Assembly (NCBI RefSeq): GCF_011753055.1
Contig: NZ_VWWJ01000007.1
Location: 124,001 to 188,000, forward strand
DNA: 64,000 nt
From: Burkholderia sp. Ax-1719
GTDB taxonomy: Bacteria; Pseudomonadota; Gammaproteobacteria; Burkholderiales; Burkholderiaceae
Direction: 5' to 3'
The position numbers were made by a program, and so were the translations under genes. The notes under the pieces are model-generated. The model saw nothing but the letters and a program-made list of their open reading frames with translations, was not told the origin of the DNA and did not search any database. Of the stretch, positions 51,053 through 59,915 are shown piece after piece (positions within the stretch are counted from its first letter, which is position 1; each line of letters begins with the position of its first letter).

Positions 51053-51343
51053 ATGAAGAAGTCAGCCATCGCCATTCTGGTTTCCCTTTCCGCATTCGCC
51101 AGCATCGCCTCGGCGCAAAATGCAGACAACGGCATCCAGATGAGCAACGACCCCGCACGCGCCGCGCAGATCGAGGAACACGCGCGCAACGTGCAAGCGC
51201 AACCGGCAACGGCGCAGTTCGATGAAGGTTCCGACGTCGCAAAGGCATCGCCGCAAAAGGCAAAGAGCCATCACAAGCACGGCGCATCGCAATCGAAGAA
51301 GAAGCACGCGCACAAGGCTGACAAGGCTCAAGCTGCGCAGTAA
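51053..51343 (+). CDS. Small exported Lys/His-rich protein
   Basis: This 96-residue protein starts at an ATG preceded by AGAGGAAGAAA. Residues 1-21 form a signal peptide (cleavage after ASIASA). The mature part has a short acidic/neutral half (DNGIQMSNDPARAAQIEEHA) and a strongly basic C-terminal third rich in Lys and His (KSHHKHG, KKKHAHK). It could bind metal, nucleic acid or acidic polymers at the envelope; no family is recognised. It is monocistronic. Confidence 0.75.
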   Translation: MKKSAIAILVSLSAFASIASAQNADNGIQMSNDPARAAQIEEHARNVQAQPATAQFDEGSDVAKASPQKAKSHHKHGASQSKKKHAHKADKAQAAQ

Positions 51344-51441
51344 AGCGCGCATTGAAGCGCGCAGTCCGCGATCGGCAACACGCCGCCCGTTCACTCGGGC
51401 GGCAAGCATTTCACGACCGGTCGCAACGCATCTTCATGCGA

Positions 51442-51906
51442 TTAATTACACGGCTCGGCCTGCGAGTTGCGCGACTCATGCGGCAAGGGCAATGCGGACG
51501 CCGGCAGACCAAAAATTGAATCGAAGATCAGATTGAAGACGTAGGCGTAGACGAGAAAGAACACCGTGAGGCCGATGTCCATCAAGAAGGCCTCGCCCAG
51601 TGAAACGCGCAGCGTAAGCGCGATCATCGGAACCAGAAAGATCACGAGGCCGCCCTCGAAACCCACCGCATGCATCACGCGCCGCAACGGGCTGCGCCCA
51701 CGTTTGGTCTGGCGCATTTCCCAGCGTTCGAACAGCCAGTTGTAGACCGCGTTCCACCCCACCGCCACGAGCGACGTAAGGATCGCTGCCGCGCCCGCGC
51801 GGTCCGCGCCGCTGTCGGCGAGCGTGGCGAAGCTCGTGCCGGTGATCAGAATGCCGAAACCCTCGAACAGCGTGAGATAGACGATCCGGCGCTTGATGCC
51901 TTGCAT
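51442..51906 (-). CDS. PACE-family multidrug efflux transporter
   Basis: This 154-residue membrane protein is of the proteobacterial antimicrobial compound efflux family. It is built of two tandem bacterial-transmembrane-pair units, giving four helices. The conserved glutamate E15 (LTLFEGFGILITG), equivalent to the proton-coupling residue of AceI, is present, and the second unit has GFEGGLVIFLVPMIALTLRV. WNAVYNWLFERWE between the units is also a family hallmark. Known members export chlorhexidine, acriflavine or polyamines. It is a single gene; no LysR regulator is adjacent, unlike aceI-aceR. Confidence 0.88.
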   Translation of the reverse strand: MQGIKRRIVYLTLFEGFGILITGTSFATLADSGADRAGAAAILTSLVAVGWNAVYNWLFERWEMRQTKRGRSPLRRVMHAVGFEGGLVIFLVPMIALTLRVSLGEAFLMDIGLTVFFLVYAYVFNLIFDSIFGLPASALPLPHESRNSQAEPCN

Positions 51907-52011
51907 GGCTTTAACGCTCCGTTATCCGTTTGTAGCGCGTCACTGCAACGCCGATACTACACGAGCGCCAATAACCGAAGCGCGGCTGCGGCTATTGGCG
52001 AATACGACGGC

Positions 52012-52671
52012 TCAGGCGAGGTCGGTGAAGACCGCTTGCGCGGCCAGACGCGACTTCGGCAGCTTCGCGTTGAAATCGTCGCCGCTGCGATAACCCAGAC
52101 CCACCACGACGATGGCCGTCAGGCCACGTTCGGCAAGACCCAGTTCCTCGTCCAGCACCTTCGCGTCGAAACCTTCCATCGGGCAGGCGTCGATTTCGAG
52201 CGTCGATGCGCCGATCAGCAGCGTGCCCAAGGCGAGGTAGGCCTGCTTCTCCATCCACGCGGACAGATCGTCGCGCTCGCGATGCAGATTGACGTAAAAG
52301 CCGCGCGTGTTCTGCTGGCCCGTTTTTGCTTCGGAGTTGGCGAAGCGGCCGTCGGCCTCTTCCTGCGACAGCACGGCGTTCAGATGCGCTTCATCCATGT
52401 CTTTGCGCACGCACAGCACCATGACGTGCGAGGCGCGCGTGACCTTTGCTTCGTTGTAGGCATAGCCCGGCTGCATCGACTTCGCCACGCGGGCGCGCGC
52501 GGCGTCGCTTTCGGCAACGACGAAATGCCACGGCTGCGAGTTCACCGACGACGGGCTGAAGCGGATCAGTTCCTTGAGTTCATCGATGACGGCAGCGGGG
52601 ATCTTGCGAGCGGAATCGAAAGCCTTGGTGGCGTGGCGAGCCTTGGCGAAGTGCGTGAGATTCAACGACAT
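52012..52671 (-). CDS. NfsB-like nitroreductase family flavoprotein
   Basis: This 219-residue FMN-dependent NAD(P)H oxidoreductase is of the NfsB/dihydropteridine reductase type. It starts at the ATG at 52671 (MSLNLTHFAKARHATKAFD) with an AAGGA ribosome site; the frame extends seven codons upstream. FMN-binding features are RHATKAFD at the N-terminus, FSPSSVNSQPWHFVV near 40-55, and the C-terminal GLGYRSGDDFNAKLPKSR. MEGFDAKVLDEELGL matches the NfsB group. Such enzymes reduce nitroaromatics and quinones; the physiological substrate is uncertain. Confidence 0.9.
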   Translation of the reverse strand: MSLNLTHFAKARHATKAFDSARKIPAAVIDELKELIRFSPSSVNSQPWHFVVAESDAARARVAKSMQPGYAYNEAKVTRASHVMVLCVRKDMDEAHLNAVLSQEEADGRFANSEAKTGQQNTRGFYVNLHRERDDLSAWMEKQAYLALGTLLIGASTLEIDACPMEGFDAKVLDEELGLAERGLTAIVVVGLGYRSGDDFNAKLPKSRLAAQAVFTDLA

Positions 52672-52816
52672 AGTCCTTGTAAGCGGTTTCAAAGCAAGGC
52701 CGGTATCCTACCAGCACGGGCCGTTTCCCGCGCGGGGCGGCTAACTGCAATACGTCGGCAAAATTGACGGCAACGCGACCGCAATACACGCCACATCGAC
52801 ACCGGAGAACCCCACC

Positions 52817-53236
52817 ATGCGCCAGGCCATTCATCATCTGCACGTCCGCGCGCGCTCGCGCGGGCTGACCGAATTCACCGAGGAAGTGCGCGCATTCGTG
52901 CGCGAAAGCGGTATCGGCATGGGGCTTCTGACAGTGTTCTGCCGTCACACCTCGGCTTCACTATTGATTCAGGAGAACGCCGATCCCTCGGTGCGCCGCG
53001 ATCTCGAACGCTATTTCGACGAGCTTGCGCCCGAAGACCCGCAGCGCTACGAACACGACACTGAAGGCCCCGACGATATGCCCGCTCATCTGCGTACCGC
53101 GCTTACGCAGAGCCAGTTGTCGATTCCCGTCGAGCACGGCGCGCCGCTGCTGGGCACCTGGCAAGGCGTCTATCTGTTCGAGCATCGGCGGCATGCGAGC
53201 GCCCGCGAAGTCGTGCTGCACCTGATCGGCGAGTAG
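52817..53236 (+). CDS. YjbQ-family (UPF0047) protein
   Basis: This 139-residue protein of the YjbQ/UPF0047 family has the conserved blocks TVFCRHTSASLLIQENADPS, HDTEGPDDMPAHLRTAL and LLGTWQGVYLFEHRRHA. Some members have weak thiamine-phosphate synthase activity, which is why it is often labelled that way, but the physiological role is unknown. It has a full family length and no operon partner closer than the hydrolase gene 127 nt downstream. Confidence 0.92.
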   Translation: MRQAIHHLHVRARSRGLTEFTEEVRAFVRESGIGMGLLTVFCRHTSASLLIQENADPSVRRDLERYFDELAPEDPQRYEHDTEGPDDMPAHLRTALTQSQLSIPVEHGAPLLGTWQGVYLFEHRRHASAREVVLHLIGE

Positions 53237-53363
53237 ACGAAGCCGCTCGTCGCCCCACCGCTGCGAGCAAAGCCGCCGCACAGGCGCTATGCTTGCGCTT
53301 TGGCGATTTTCTCCGCTTTACCCGTTCTGCCTGTTTCCCTTCAACCGATCGACCGAATCCATC

Positions 53364-54077
53364 ATGAAACACTTCAGCGGCTCCATGATCAGCTTCAACC
53401 GCCCCGACGGCAAATCGCTCGAGGGCTATCTCGCCACGCCTGAAAAGACCGAAGGCGCGCCCGCCATCGTCGTCATCCAGGAATGGTGGGGCTTGAATGA
53501 CCAGATTCGCGGCGTCGCCGACCGCCTCGCGCAGGCCGGCTACTACGCACTCGTCCCCGACCTCTATCGCGGCAAGAGCACCGTCGAAGAAGAGGAAGCG
53601 CATCACCTGATGACGGGCCTCGATTTCGGCGACGCCGCCTCGCAGGACATCCGCGGCGCAGTCGATCACCTCAAAACGCTCACCGACCGCATCGGCGTGA
53701 CGGGCTACTGCATGGGCGGCGCGCTCACGCTGCTGGCCGCCAACCAGATTCCGGGCCTCGCGGGCGCGGTCGTCTGGTACGGCTTCCCGCCGCTCGAATA
53801 CCTCGACGCAAGCAAGATCACCGTGCCGGTGCTCGGCCATTGGGGCACGCAGGATGGCTTCTTCAAGAGCGAAACCGTCGACGAACTCGAAAAGAAGCTC
53901 AAGGATGGCGGCGTGAATGTCGAGTTCCATCGCTACCTCGCTTACCACGCGTTCGCGAACGAAACGGCTGTTGGCCCGGGCCGTATCGCGCACACGCAGT
54001 TCGACCCGGTATGGTCGCAACTCGCATGGGACCGCACGCTGACCTTCTGGGGCCGCACGCTCTGGAAACAAGGCTAA
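53364..54077 (+). CDS. Dienelactone hydrolase family protein
   Basis: This 237-residue alpha/beta hydrolase has the dienelactone-hydrolase triad C116 (GYCMGGALT), D164 (GTQDGFF) and H195 (AYHAFANE), plus the family's E40 (VIQEWWGL). It could open dienelactone in chloroaromatic breakdown or hydrolyse other lactones or esters. No other aromatic-ring gene is adjacent, so the substrate is open. It starts at the ATG at 53364; an open frame 25 codons longer has no similarity. Confidence 0.9.
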   Translation: MKHFSGSMISFNRPDGKSLEGYLATPEKTEGAPAIVVIQEWWGLNDQIRGVADRLAQAGYYALVPDLYRGKSTVEEEEAHHLMTGLDFGDAASQDIRGAVDHLKTLTDRIGVTGYCMGGALTLLAANQIPGLAGAVVWYGFPPLEYLDASKITVPVLGHWGTQDGFFKSETVDELEKKLKDGGVNVEFHRYLAYHAFANETAVGPGRIAHTQFDPVWSQLAWDRTLTFWGRTLWKQG

Positions 54078-54140
54078 ATCTGGCCGCGAGCCAGGACGGC
54101 GCGCCCGTATAAACCTGTACGGGCGCGCTGCGCCTGGTCG

Positions 54141-55076
54141 TCAATACACACCCGGCTCGCCCGGCGGGCGATGTTTGAAACGCCGGTGTACCCAGTAGTA
54201 TTGCTCGGGATGCAGCCGTATCTGTGTTTCCAGAAATTCGTTCATACGCCGCGCGTCCAACGCATCGTCGCCGCAGGGAAAATCCGCTAGCGGTTCGAAC
54301 ACGGTAAGTTTGTAGCCCTGGTAGTGCGGCAGCACTTCGGTGACGAACGGCACCACCCTGGCTCCGGCCAGTCGCGCGAGCCGCGAAACCGACGTGAGCG
54401 TGCACGCCTGATTGCCAAAGAACGGCACAAATACCGAATCGCGCACCCCGTGATCCATATCGGCGGCGAGCATGACGGGAACGCCTGAGCGAAGCAGGCC
54501 GACAATTTTTCTCGCGCTAGTCGAGCGCTCGATCATCCGGGCGCCGAAGCGGCTGCGTTGACGCCTGGCCAGATCGCACATCCGTTGGCTGGACATACGC
54601 GTGAAAAGCGAGGCCGACGGACGATCGATCGAGTAACGCATGCAACCCACCTCGATACTCACGAAGTGAAAGCCAAGGAATATCGTGGGCGGCGCGTTCG
54701 GATCGTCGAGATCAATGCGGCAATCGAGTTGCACCCGCTTGCGTATCGCCTCTGCGCTGCCGAACCACTGGATGCCGCGTTCGAGGTAGCTGCGGATAAT
54801 ATGCCTGAAGTGCTCGCGCGCAAGATCGTCGTATTCCTGTGCGCTTAGCCCTGGAAAACACAGACGCAGGTTGACATGCACGATGCGCTTGCGCGAACCC
54901 GGCAATCGATATAAACACGCGCCGACAGCACTGCCGATTCTCGCCACAACGCCATAAGGCAACACAGCAAACAAGCGTAGCAACAGCACCAGCGCAGCAA
55001 AGCCGCATTGCGCGAGAATCTGCTTTCGCCATTGCAAGCGCCGTTCGGCGGTTCGTAAGAATCCAGACATCATCAA
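54141..55076 (-). CDS. LpxL/HtrB-type lipid A acyltransferase family protein
   Basis: This 311-residue membrane-bound acyltransferase adds a secondary acyl chain to lipid A in characterised homologues. It has one N-terminal membrane segment at about 22-45, the catalytic HX4E motif H137-E142 (GFHFVSIEVG), FTRMSSQRMCDLARRQRSRF and VMLAADMDHGVRDSVFVPFF. Most LpxL enzymes read PDQD where this has ADMDHG, and three start codons stand in tandem. It is a single gene. A role in ornithine-lipid or other acylation cannot be excluded. Confidence 0.85.
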   Translation of the reverse strand: MMMSGFLRTAERRLQWRKQILAQCGFAALVLLLRLFAVLPYGVVARIGSAVGACLYRLPGSRKRIVHVNLRLCFPGLSAQEYDDLAREHFRHIIRSYLERGIQWFGSAEAIRKRVQLDCRIDLDDPNAPPTIFLGFHFVSIEVGCMRYSIDRPSASLFTRMSSQRMCDLARRQRSRFGARMIERSTSARKIVGLLRSGVPVMLAADMDHGVRDSVFVPFFGNQACTLTSVSRLARLAGARVVPFVTEVLPHYQGYKLTVFEPLADFPCGDDALDARRMNEFLETQIRLHPEQYYWVHRRFKHRPPGEPGVY

Positions 55077-55225
55077 TCAACGAATAGAGTAGTCGGCACG
55101 GCAGTCCTGCCAAAGTGCCCGCGAGTCTATCGCCGATTTTTCATCTCGAAATTCTGGCCTCCTGATTTATTTTTGAAAGTTCTGCCCGCCCTTATCGGTA
55201 CCGTACCAGGACGCCTGAAAACGAC

Positions 55226-55250
55226 AAGGCCCGGGGAAAACCCGGGCCTT
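55226..55250 (-). terminator. GC-rich hairpin after the NCS1 permease gene
   Basis: AAGGCCCGGG (55226-55235), loop GAAAA, CCCGGGCCTT (55241-55250): a perfect 10-bp stem. On the minus strand it is followed by a weak T-rich tract, so it is probably the terminator of the guanidino operon. Confidence 0.65.
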
Positions 55251-55260
55251 GAACGTTACT

Positions 55261-55285
55261 GCTCACCAAAGCAGCTCACCAAAGC
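55261..55285. repeat. Two tandem copies of a 12-bp unit
   Basis: GCTCACCAAAGC occurs twice, separated by one A, just after the permease stop codon (minus strand). Probably a small local duplication. Confidence 0.7.
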
Positions 55286-55303
55286 GTGTGCGAGTTCAAC
55301 GCC

Positions 55304-56836
55304 TTAGTGCGAGCGCCCCGCGGCGCCATCCAGCAGTGCGATTTCACGCTCGCTTTGCAATACCGCCTTGCGCTCGCCTTCCGCATCGATCGAACGCGCC
55401 AGCACCAGATACGCAATCGCCGACACCAGCAGGCCCACCGCCCATGCCACGTCCACGCCACCGATGCGCGCGGCCAGCGGCCCCGTATAGATGCCCGGCA
55501 GCACGAAGAACGGCACCGTCGAAGCGAAGCCCACCGCGTAGGCGATCAGCCCGCGCGCACCCCATGCGCCGTAGAGACCGTTGGGCGTGAAGAGTTGCGT
55601 GATCGCATAGTGGCCGCGTCGCACGAAGAAGAAGTCGACCAGGTTCACCGAGGTCCAGGGCACCAGCAGATACAGCATGATCGTGAGCGCCGCGAACAGG
55701 ATGTCGATGGCATTGCCCGAAAGCGACAGCGAAATCACCACCCACACGAGGCCAAGCACGAGCACCGTGACCACGCGCACCGCCGAAGTCGGCCGCACGG
55801 GCTTGAACGAATCCACTGCCGTGACGACCGTGAGCATCGCGCTATAGGCGTTCAGGCCCATCGTCGCGACCATCGCGCCCACCGAGGCCAGCGAAATCAG
55901 CACGCCAAAGCCGCGGAACATCGCATTGCCCGCATCGTAGAGCGCAACGAGGCCGTCCGAGGCGCCCAGACGCGTTGCGAGCCACGCACCCAGCGCAATC
56001 AGCCAGATCGCCGATGCCGATGCGCCGACGAACACTGCCGCGATAATGGCGCGCGGCTTCGTGTCACGCGGCAAATAGCGCGAGTAATCCGACACGTAGG
56101 GCGCGTAGGTAATGTTGTAGCTCGCGCTCGCGGCGAATTGCGCAGCAAACGCCACCAGCGAGAAGCCGCCCGCGTGCGCCACACCGGCCTTCACGCCCAC
56201 CGCGCCGAACATGATCCACAAGGTCAACAGCACGTAGAGCGGCAGGCTTGCCACCAGCAGCCACTTGAACACGCGATGCAGCCAGTCGTGCCCGTAAATC
56301 GCCAGCGCCAGTGCGATCAGCGCCGTCACGATCGTCACGAGCGTCGGCGACCAGCCGAAGATGCCCTTTACGCCGCTCGCCATCAGCACGGTATCGACCA
56401 CATTGAAGCCGATGAACGTGAAGAGCGTTGCGATCAGGATCAGCACGACGCCGCGATAACCAAACTGCGCCCGCGACTGGATCATCTGCGGCAGGCCCAG
56501 ATGTGCGCCCTGCGAGGCGTGGAAGGCCATGAACAACGTGCCGAACAGAATGCCGAGCACCCCCGAAAGAATCGTGTAGCCCAGCGAGAGCCCCATGCTC
56601 GGCCCCACGAAGCCAATGGCGATCGTAAAGAACTGGAAATTGCCGAGGAACCAGAACGGTCCCTGGCCCGCCACGCTGCCGTGGCGTTCGTGCGCGGGCA
56701 CATAATCGATCGAGCGCACCTCGATCTTGCGCCATTTGCCGGGCCGGGCGTTGGCTGCATCGGCGCTGTCGGCCGCGCTGTTTGGCGTACTGTTCGCCGC
56801 AGGGGGCGCCCAGCCATTGACGTTATCGGTGCTCAT
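55304..56836 (-). CDS. NCS1-family purine/cytosine permease-like transporter
   Basis: This 510-residue membrane protein is of the nucleobase:cation symporter-1 family (CodB/hydantoin permease type) with 12 helices. Typical segments are WFLGNFQFFTIAIGFVGPSM near helix 1, RAQFGYRGVVLILIATLFTF in helix 3 and SYNITYAPYVSDYSRYLP near helix 5-6. The cytoplasmic N-terminal 45 residues are polar and Asn/Ala-rich. It is the last gene of the ureohydrolase-NTF2-ALDH-permease operon, 52 nt after the dehydrogenase gene, so its substrate may be a guanidino compound or a nitrogen heterocycle. Confidence 0.88.
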   Translation of the reverse strand: MSTDNVNGWAPPAANSTPNSAADSADAANARPGKWRKIEVRSIDYVPAHERHGSVAGQGPFWFLGNFQFFTIAIGFVGPSMGLSLGYTILSGVLGILFGTLFMAFHASQGAHLGLPQMIQSRAQFGYRGVVLILIATLFTFIGFNVVDTVLMASGVKGIFGWSPTLVTIVTALIALALAIYGHDWLHRVFKWLLVASLPLYVLLTLWIMFGAVGVKAGVAHAGGFSLVAFAAQFAASASYNITYAPYVSDYSRYLPRDTKPRAIIAAVFVGASASAIWLIALGAWLATRLGASDGLVALYDAGNAMFRGFGVLISLASVGAMVATMGLNAYSAMLTVVTAVDSFKPVRPTSAVRVVTVLVLGLVWVVISLSLSGNAIDILFAALTIMLYLLVPWTSVNLVDFFFVRRGHYAITQLFTPNGLYGAWGARGLIAYAVGFASTVPFFVLPGIYTGPLAARIGGVDVAWAVGLLVSAIAYLVLARSIDAEGERKAVLQSEREIALLDGAAGRSH

Positions 56837-56888
56837 CTGTCTCTTCCTGTGTGATTCTATGTGGGGCTCAGTGCGTTAGCGTCGAGAG

Positions 56889-58394
56889 TCAAGGCGCTGA
56901 CGACTGCGGCGGATGAGCGGCGCCTGCGCGCGCCCGGACAACGTGTTTGATTTCCTGGTAGGCGCGCACGCCCCAGGGACCGAGTTCGCGGCCAAGGCCG
57001 CTGAGCTTGCGTCCGCCCCAACCCGTCTGCGGGAAGATCACCTGCGGTGCATTCACCCAGACCACGCCCGCTTCGCAGGCGTCGCTGACTCGCGCGGCGC
57101 GTGCAGCGTCGGCGGTCACGACGGTGGCGACCAGGCCGTAATCGCTATCGTTTGCCAGCGCAATCGCTTCGTATTCCGTATCGAAAGCGCGAACCAGCGC
57201 GACCGGGCCGAAGATTTCCTCGCACCAGAGCACGTTGTCGGGCGCGACGTTCGCGCACACCGTCGGCGCAACGAAGAATCCCTCACCCTGTTGCGCGGAG
57301 GCTGCGCCGCCACACAGCACGCGTGCGCCCTGCTCCTTGCCGCGCGCAAGCATGCCCAGCACGCGCTCGCGCTGCGCCGCGCTGATGAGCGGCCCAACGC
57401 GCACATCGGCTTCATGCGGTGCGCCCACCACGGCGCTGCGCGCCATCGCCACCAGCTTTTCCACGAACGCATCGTGCAGCGAACGCGCCACCAGCACGCG
57501 CGAAGTCGCGGAACACATCTGCCCTGCGTTGAAAAACGCGCCATTGAACGCGAGTTCGACGGCTTCGTCGAGATTCGCATCGTCGAAAACGATCAGTGCC
57601 GATTTGCCGCCCAGTTCGAGCGAGACGCGCTGCATGCGCTCCGCGGCGGCGCGCATCACCGCCCGGCCTGCCGCCGTGCTGCCCGTGAAGGAGACTTTCG
57701 CCACCCCGCGATGCGAGGCCAGTTGCGCGCCTACTTCGCGGCCGCCCGCGACCAGATTCACCACGCCTGCGGGCACTTGAGCCGCCGTGACGATATCCAC
57801 GAGCGCGCGTTCGGCCAGCGGCGTCAGTTCCGAAGGCTTGATGACCACCGTGCAACCCGCCGCCAGCGCCGGCGCAAGTTTCCACGATGCCGTCACAAGC
57901 GGGAAATTCCACGGCACGATCAGCGCGCAGACGCCCACGGCTTCGTGGCGCACATCGGCTTCGAAGGCGTCGTCGGGCAAGGCTACCGGCGTGCTTTCGG
58001 CCACGCCGCCTTCACGGCACAACTGTGCGTAATAGCGGAAGGTGGCGGCAGCGTCGCTCACGTCGAGTTCGGCTTCGAAACGCGGCTTGCCGTTGCAGCG
58101 CATCTGCAGTTCCACCAGTTCGCGCGTATGCGATTCGATGCCTTGCGCAATGCGTTCGAGCCGTTCGCCACGTTGTGCGACGGGCGTCGTGCGCCAGCCG
58201 CGCAAGGCGCGTGCGGCAGCGGCAACGGCTTCGTCGACATCGTCCGCCGATGCGCCGGACACTCGCGCATAGGGCTGCGCGCTGCACGGATCGACGAGTT
58301 CGAGCGTTGCGCCCGCGCCTTGCCGCCATTCGCCGTCAATCAACACGCCCGGCTCGTCCGCCAGCGTGACGGCTGAGATCGCTTCGCGTTTCAT
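56889..58394 (-). CDS. Aldehyde dehydrogenase (betaine/guanidinobutyraldehyde type)
   Basis: This 501-residue NAD(P)+-dependent aldehyde dehydrogenase has the oxyanion residue in VPWNFPLVTASWKLAPALAA, the catalytic glutamate in LELGGKSA and the catalytic cysteine in FNAGQMCSATSR. The ending (GRELGPWGVRAYQEIKHVV) is like betaine and gamma-aminoaldehyde dehydrogenases. Given the ureohydrolase in the same operon, I infer 4-guanidinobutyraldehyde, 4-aminobutyraldehyde or a similar aldehyde as substrate. The ATG at 58394 overlaps the stop of the NTF2-like gene (ATGA). Confidence 0.9.
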   Translation of the reverse strand: MKREAISAVTLADEPGVLIDGEWRQGAGATLELVDPCSAQPYARVSGASADDVDEAVAAAARALRGWRTTPVAQRGERLERIAQGIESHTRELVELQMRCNGKPRFEAELDVSDAAATFRYYAQLCREGGVAESTPVALPDDAFEADVRHEAVGVCALIVPWNFPLVTASWKLAPALAAGCTVVIKPSELTPLAERALVDIVTAAQVPAGVVNLVAGGREVGAQLASHRGVAKVSFTGSTAAGRAVMRAAAERMQRVSLELGGKSALIVFDDANLDEAVELAFNGAFFNAGQMCSATSRVLVARSLHDAFVEKLVAMARSAVVGAPHEADVRVGPLISAAQRERVLGMLARGKEQGARVLCGGAASAQQGEGFFVAPTVCANVAPDNVLWCEEIFGPVALVRAFDTEYEAIALANDSDYGLVATVVTADAARAARVSDACEAGVVWVNAPQVIFPQTGWGGRKLSGLGRELGPWGVRAYQEIKHVVRARAGAAHPPQSSAP

Positions 58395-58837
58395 GCGCAC
58401 ACCTCGCCTTCGTTCACTGCATCATGCACCGTCACGCAGGCGTGCGGCGACAAATGCTCGTGCACGGCCAGCCACTGTCCGCCGCGCTTCGCAAACGCAA
58501 TCGTCTCGCGCTCATCGAGCGTTTCGCTGCCCGCATGCGTCGATACGCGGGTGCGCACGTTATGCACGAACAACGCCACATCGCCGATACATTGCACGCT
58601 GCGCGCACGCGATTCGCAGCCCAGCACGCGAAAACCGTCTTCGCGCTCCCATTGGCGCCACAGCGCCTCGTAGGCCGCGCGCGTGGGCAGCGGCTCGCTC
58701 ACGTGGTGGAAAACGAAGCTTGCATCGGGAGCGAAGGCGGCGAAATAGGCGTCGCGTTCGTGACGCGCGAAGGCGTCGATCAGGGCGTCGGCGGCGGCCA
58801 GCACCTGGGTTTCTGTGTCGCGTTCGGTCTCGCTCAT
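58391..58837 (-). CDS. NTF2-like (SnoaL-type) small protein
   Basis: This is a 148-residue protein with an NTF2-like cone fold, as judged by LAAADALIDAFARHERDAYF AAFAPDASFVFH, then TIAFAKRGGQWLAVHEHLSP. Members are small enzymes or ligand-binding proteins. Start is the ATG at 58837 (MSETERDTETQ) with GGAGAG before it; a GTG lies two codons upstream. It is the second gene of the putative guanidino operon, between the ureohydrolase and aldehyde dehydrogenase genes. Its task there is unknown. Confidence 0.82.
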   Translation of the reverse strand: MSETERDTETQVLAAADALIDAFARHERDAYFAAFAPDASFVFHHVSEPLPTRAAYEALWRQWEREDGFRVLGCESRARSVQCIGDVALFVHNVRTRVSTHAGSETLDERETIAFAKRGGQWLAVHEHLSPHACVTVHDAVNEGEVCA

Positions 58838-58923
58838 GAACACTCTCCGGGAATATCGTCTGGTTATGTCTTTTTAGTTCGGATGGCGAATCATCAGGAT
58901 TCGCCCCTGGGTTCATGCGCGTT

Positions 58924-59901
58924 TCACGCGCGCGAGTTTTCGCGATACGCGACACCCGGCAGCACACACAGCATCTCGAAGGCGAGATTCGCCGCCAGCA
59001 GCGCCGTGGTGCCTTGCGGGTCATACGGCGGCGACACTTCCACCAGATCCGCGCCAACCAGATTCAGCCCACGCAGCCCGCGAATGATTTCCAGCCCTTG
59101 CGGCACGGTCAGGCCGCCGATTTCCGGCGTGCCCGTACCCGGCGCGTAGGCGGGGTCCAGTCCGTCGATATCGAAGCTCAGATACACCGGGCCGTCGCCC
59201 ATCTGCTCGCGCACTTCCTTCATGAGCGTTTCAAGCGAGCGGTTCCAGCAGGCTTCGGCCTGCACCACGCGGAAGCCCTGATCGCGGCACCAGTCGAAAT
59301 CGTCGGCGTGATAGCCGGTGCCGCGCAGGCCGATCTGGATCACGCGATCGCAGTCGAGCAGGCCCTCTTCCACCGCGCGGCGGAACGGCGTGCCGTGAGC
59401 GATTTTCTCGCCGTACATGGTGTCGTTGACGTCGGCGTGCGCGTCCACGTGGACCACGCCCACCTTGCCGTACTTCTTGTGCATCGCGCGCAGGATCGGC
59501 AGCGCGATGGTGTGATCGCCGCCCAGCGTGACCGGCTTGCAGCCGCCGGCGATGATGCCGTCGTAGGCCGCTTCGATATCGGCGATCGCCTTGTGGATGT
59601 CGAACGGGTTGATCGCCACATCGCCGATATCGGCCACCTGCAGCGAGTCGAACGGCGCGGCGCGCGTGGCCATGTTATAGGGCCGCAGCAACACGGATTC
59701 GGCACGGATCTGGCGCGGGCCCAGCCGCGCGCCATTGCGGTTCGACGTCCCCAGATCGAACGGCACGCCGACGAAACAGGCGTCCAGCCCCGCGCTGGTT
59801 TCGGCGATCGGCAGACGCATCATCGAGGCAATTCCGCCAAAGCGCGGCATGGCGTTACCCGAAAGGGGCTGATTCAGCGTGGTGTTGTGGGAGTCGTTCA
59901 T
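58924..59901 (-). CDS. Ureohydrolase (agmatinase / guanidinobutyrase family)
   Basis: This 325-residue manganese ureohydrolase releases urea from a guanidino substrate. The metal-binding blocks are complete: GGDHTIALP, HVDAHADVNDTMYG and SFDIDGLDPAYAPGTGTPEI. The start is the ATG at 59901 (MNDSHNTTLNQP); a much longer open frame to 61047 is an artefact of the antisense LysR gene. Annotation pipelines usually call it agmatinase (SpeB), but an aldehyde dehydrogenase, a permease and a divergent LysR gene suggest a catabolic guanidinobutyrase or guanidinopropionase. It is the first gene of the operon. Confidence 0.9.
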   Translation of the reverse strand: MNDSHNTTLNQPLSGNAMPRFGGIASMMRLPIAETSAGLDACFVGVPFDLGTSNRNGARLGPRQIRAESVLLRPYNMATRAAPFDSLQVADIGDVAINPFDIHKAIADIEAAYDGIIAGGCKPVTLGGDHTIALPILRAMHKKYGKVGVVHVDAHADVNDTMYGEKIAHGTPFRRAVEEGLLDCDRVIQIGLRGTGYHADDFDWCRDQGFRVVQAEACWNRSLETLMKEVREQMGDGPVYLSFDIDGLDPAYAPGTGTPEIGGLTVPQGLEIIRGLRGLNLVGADLVEVSPPYDPQGTTALLAANLAFEMLCVLPGVAYRENSRA

Positions 59902-59915
59902 ATCCGTAAAAACCC

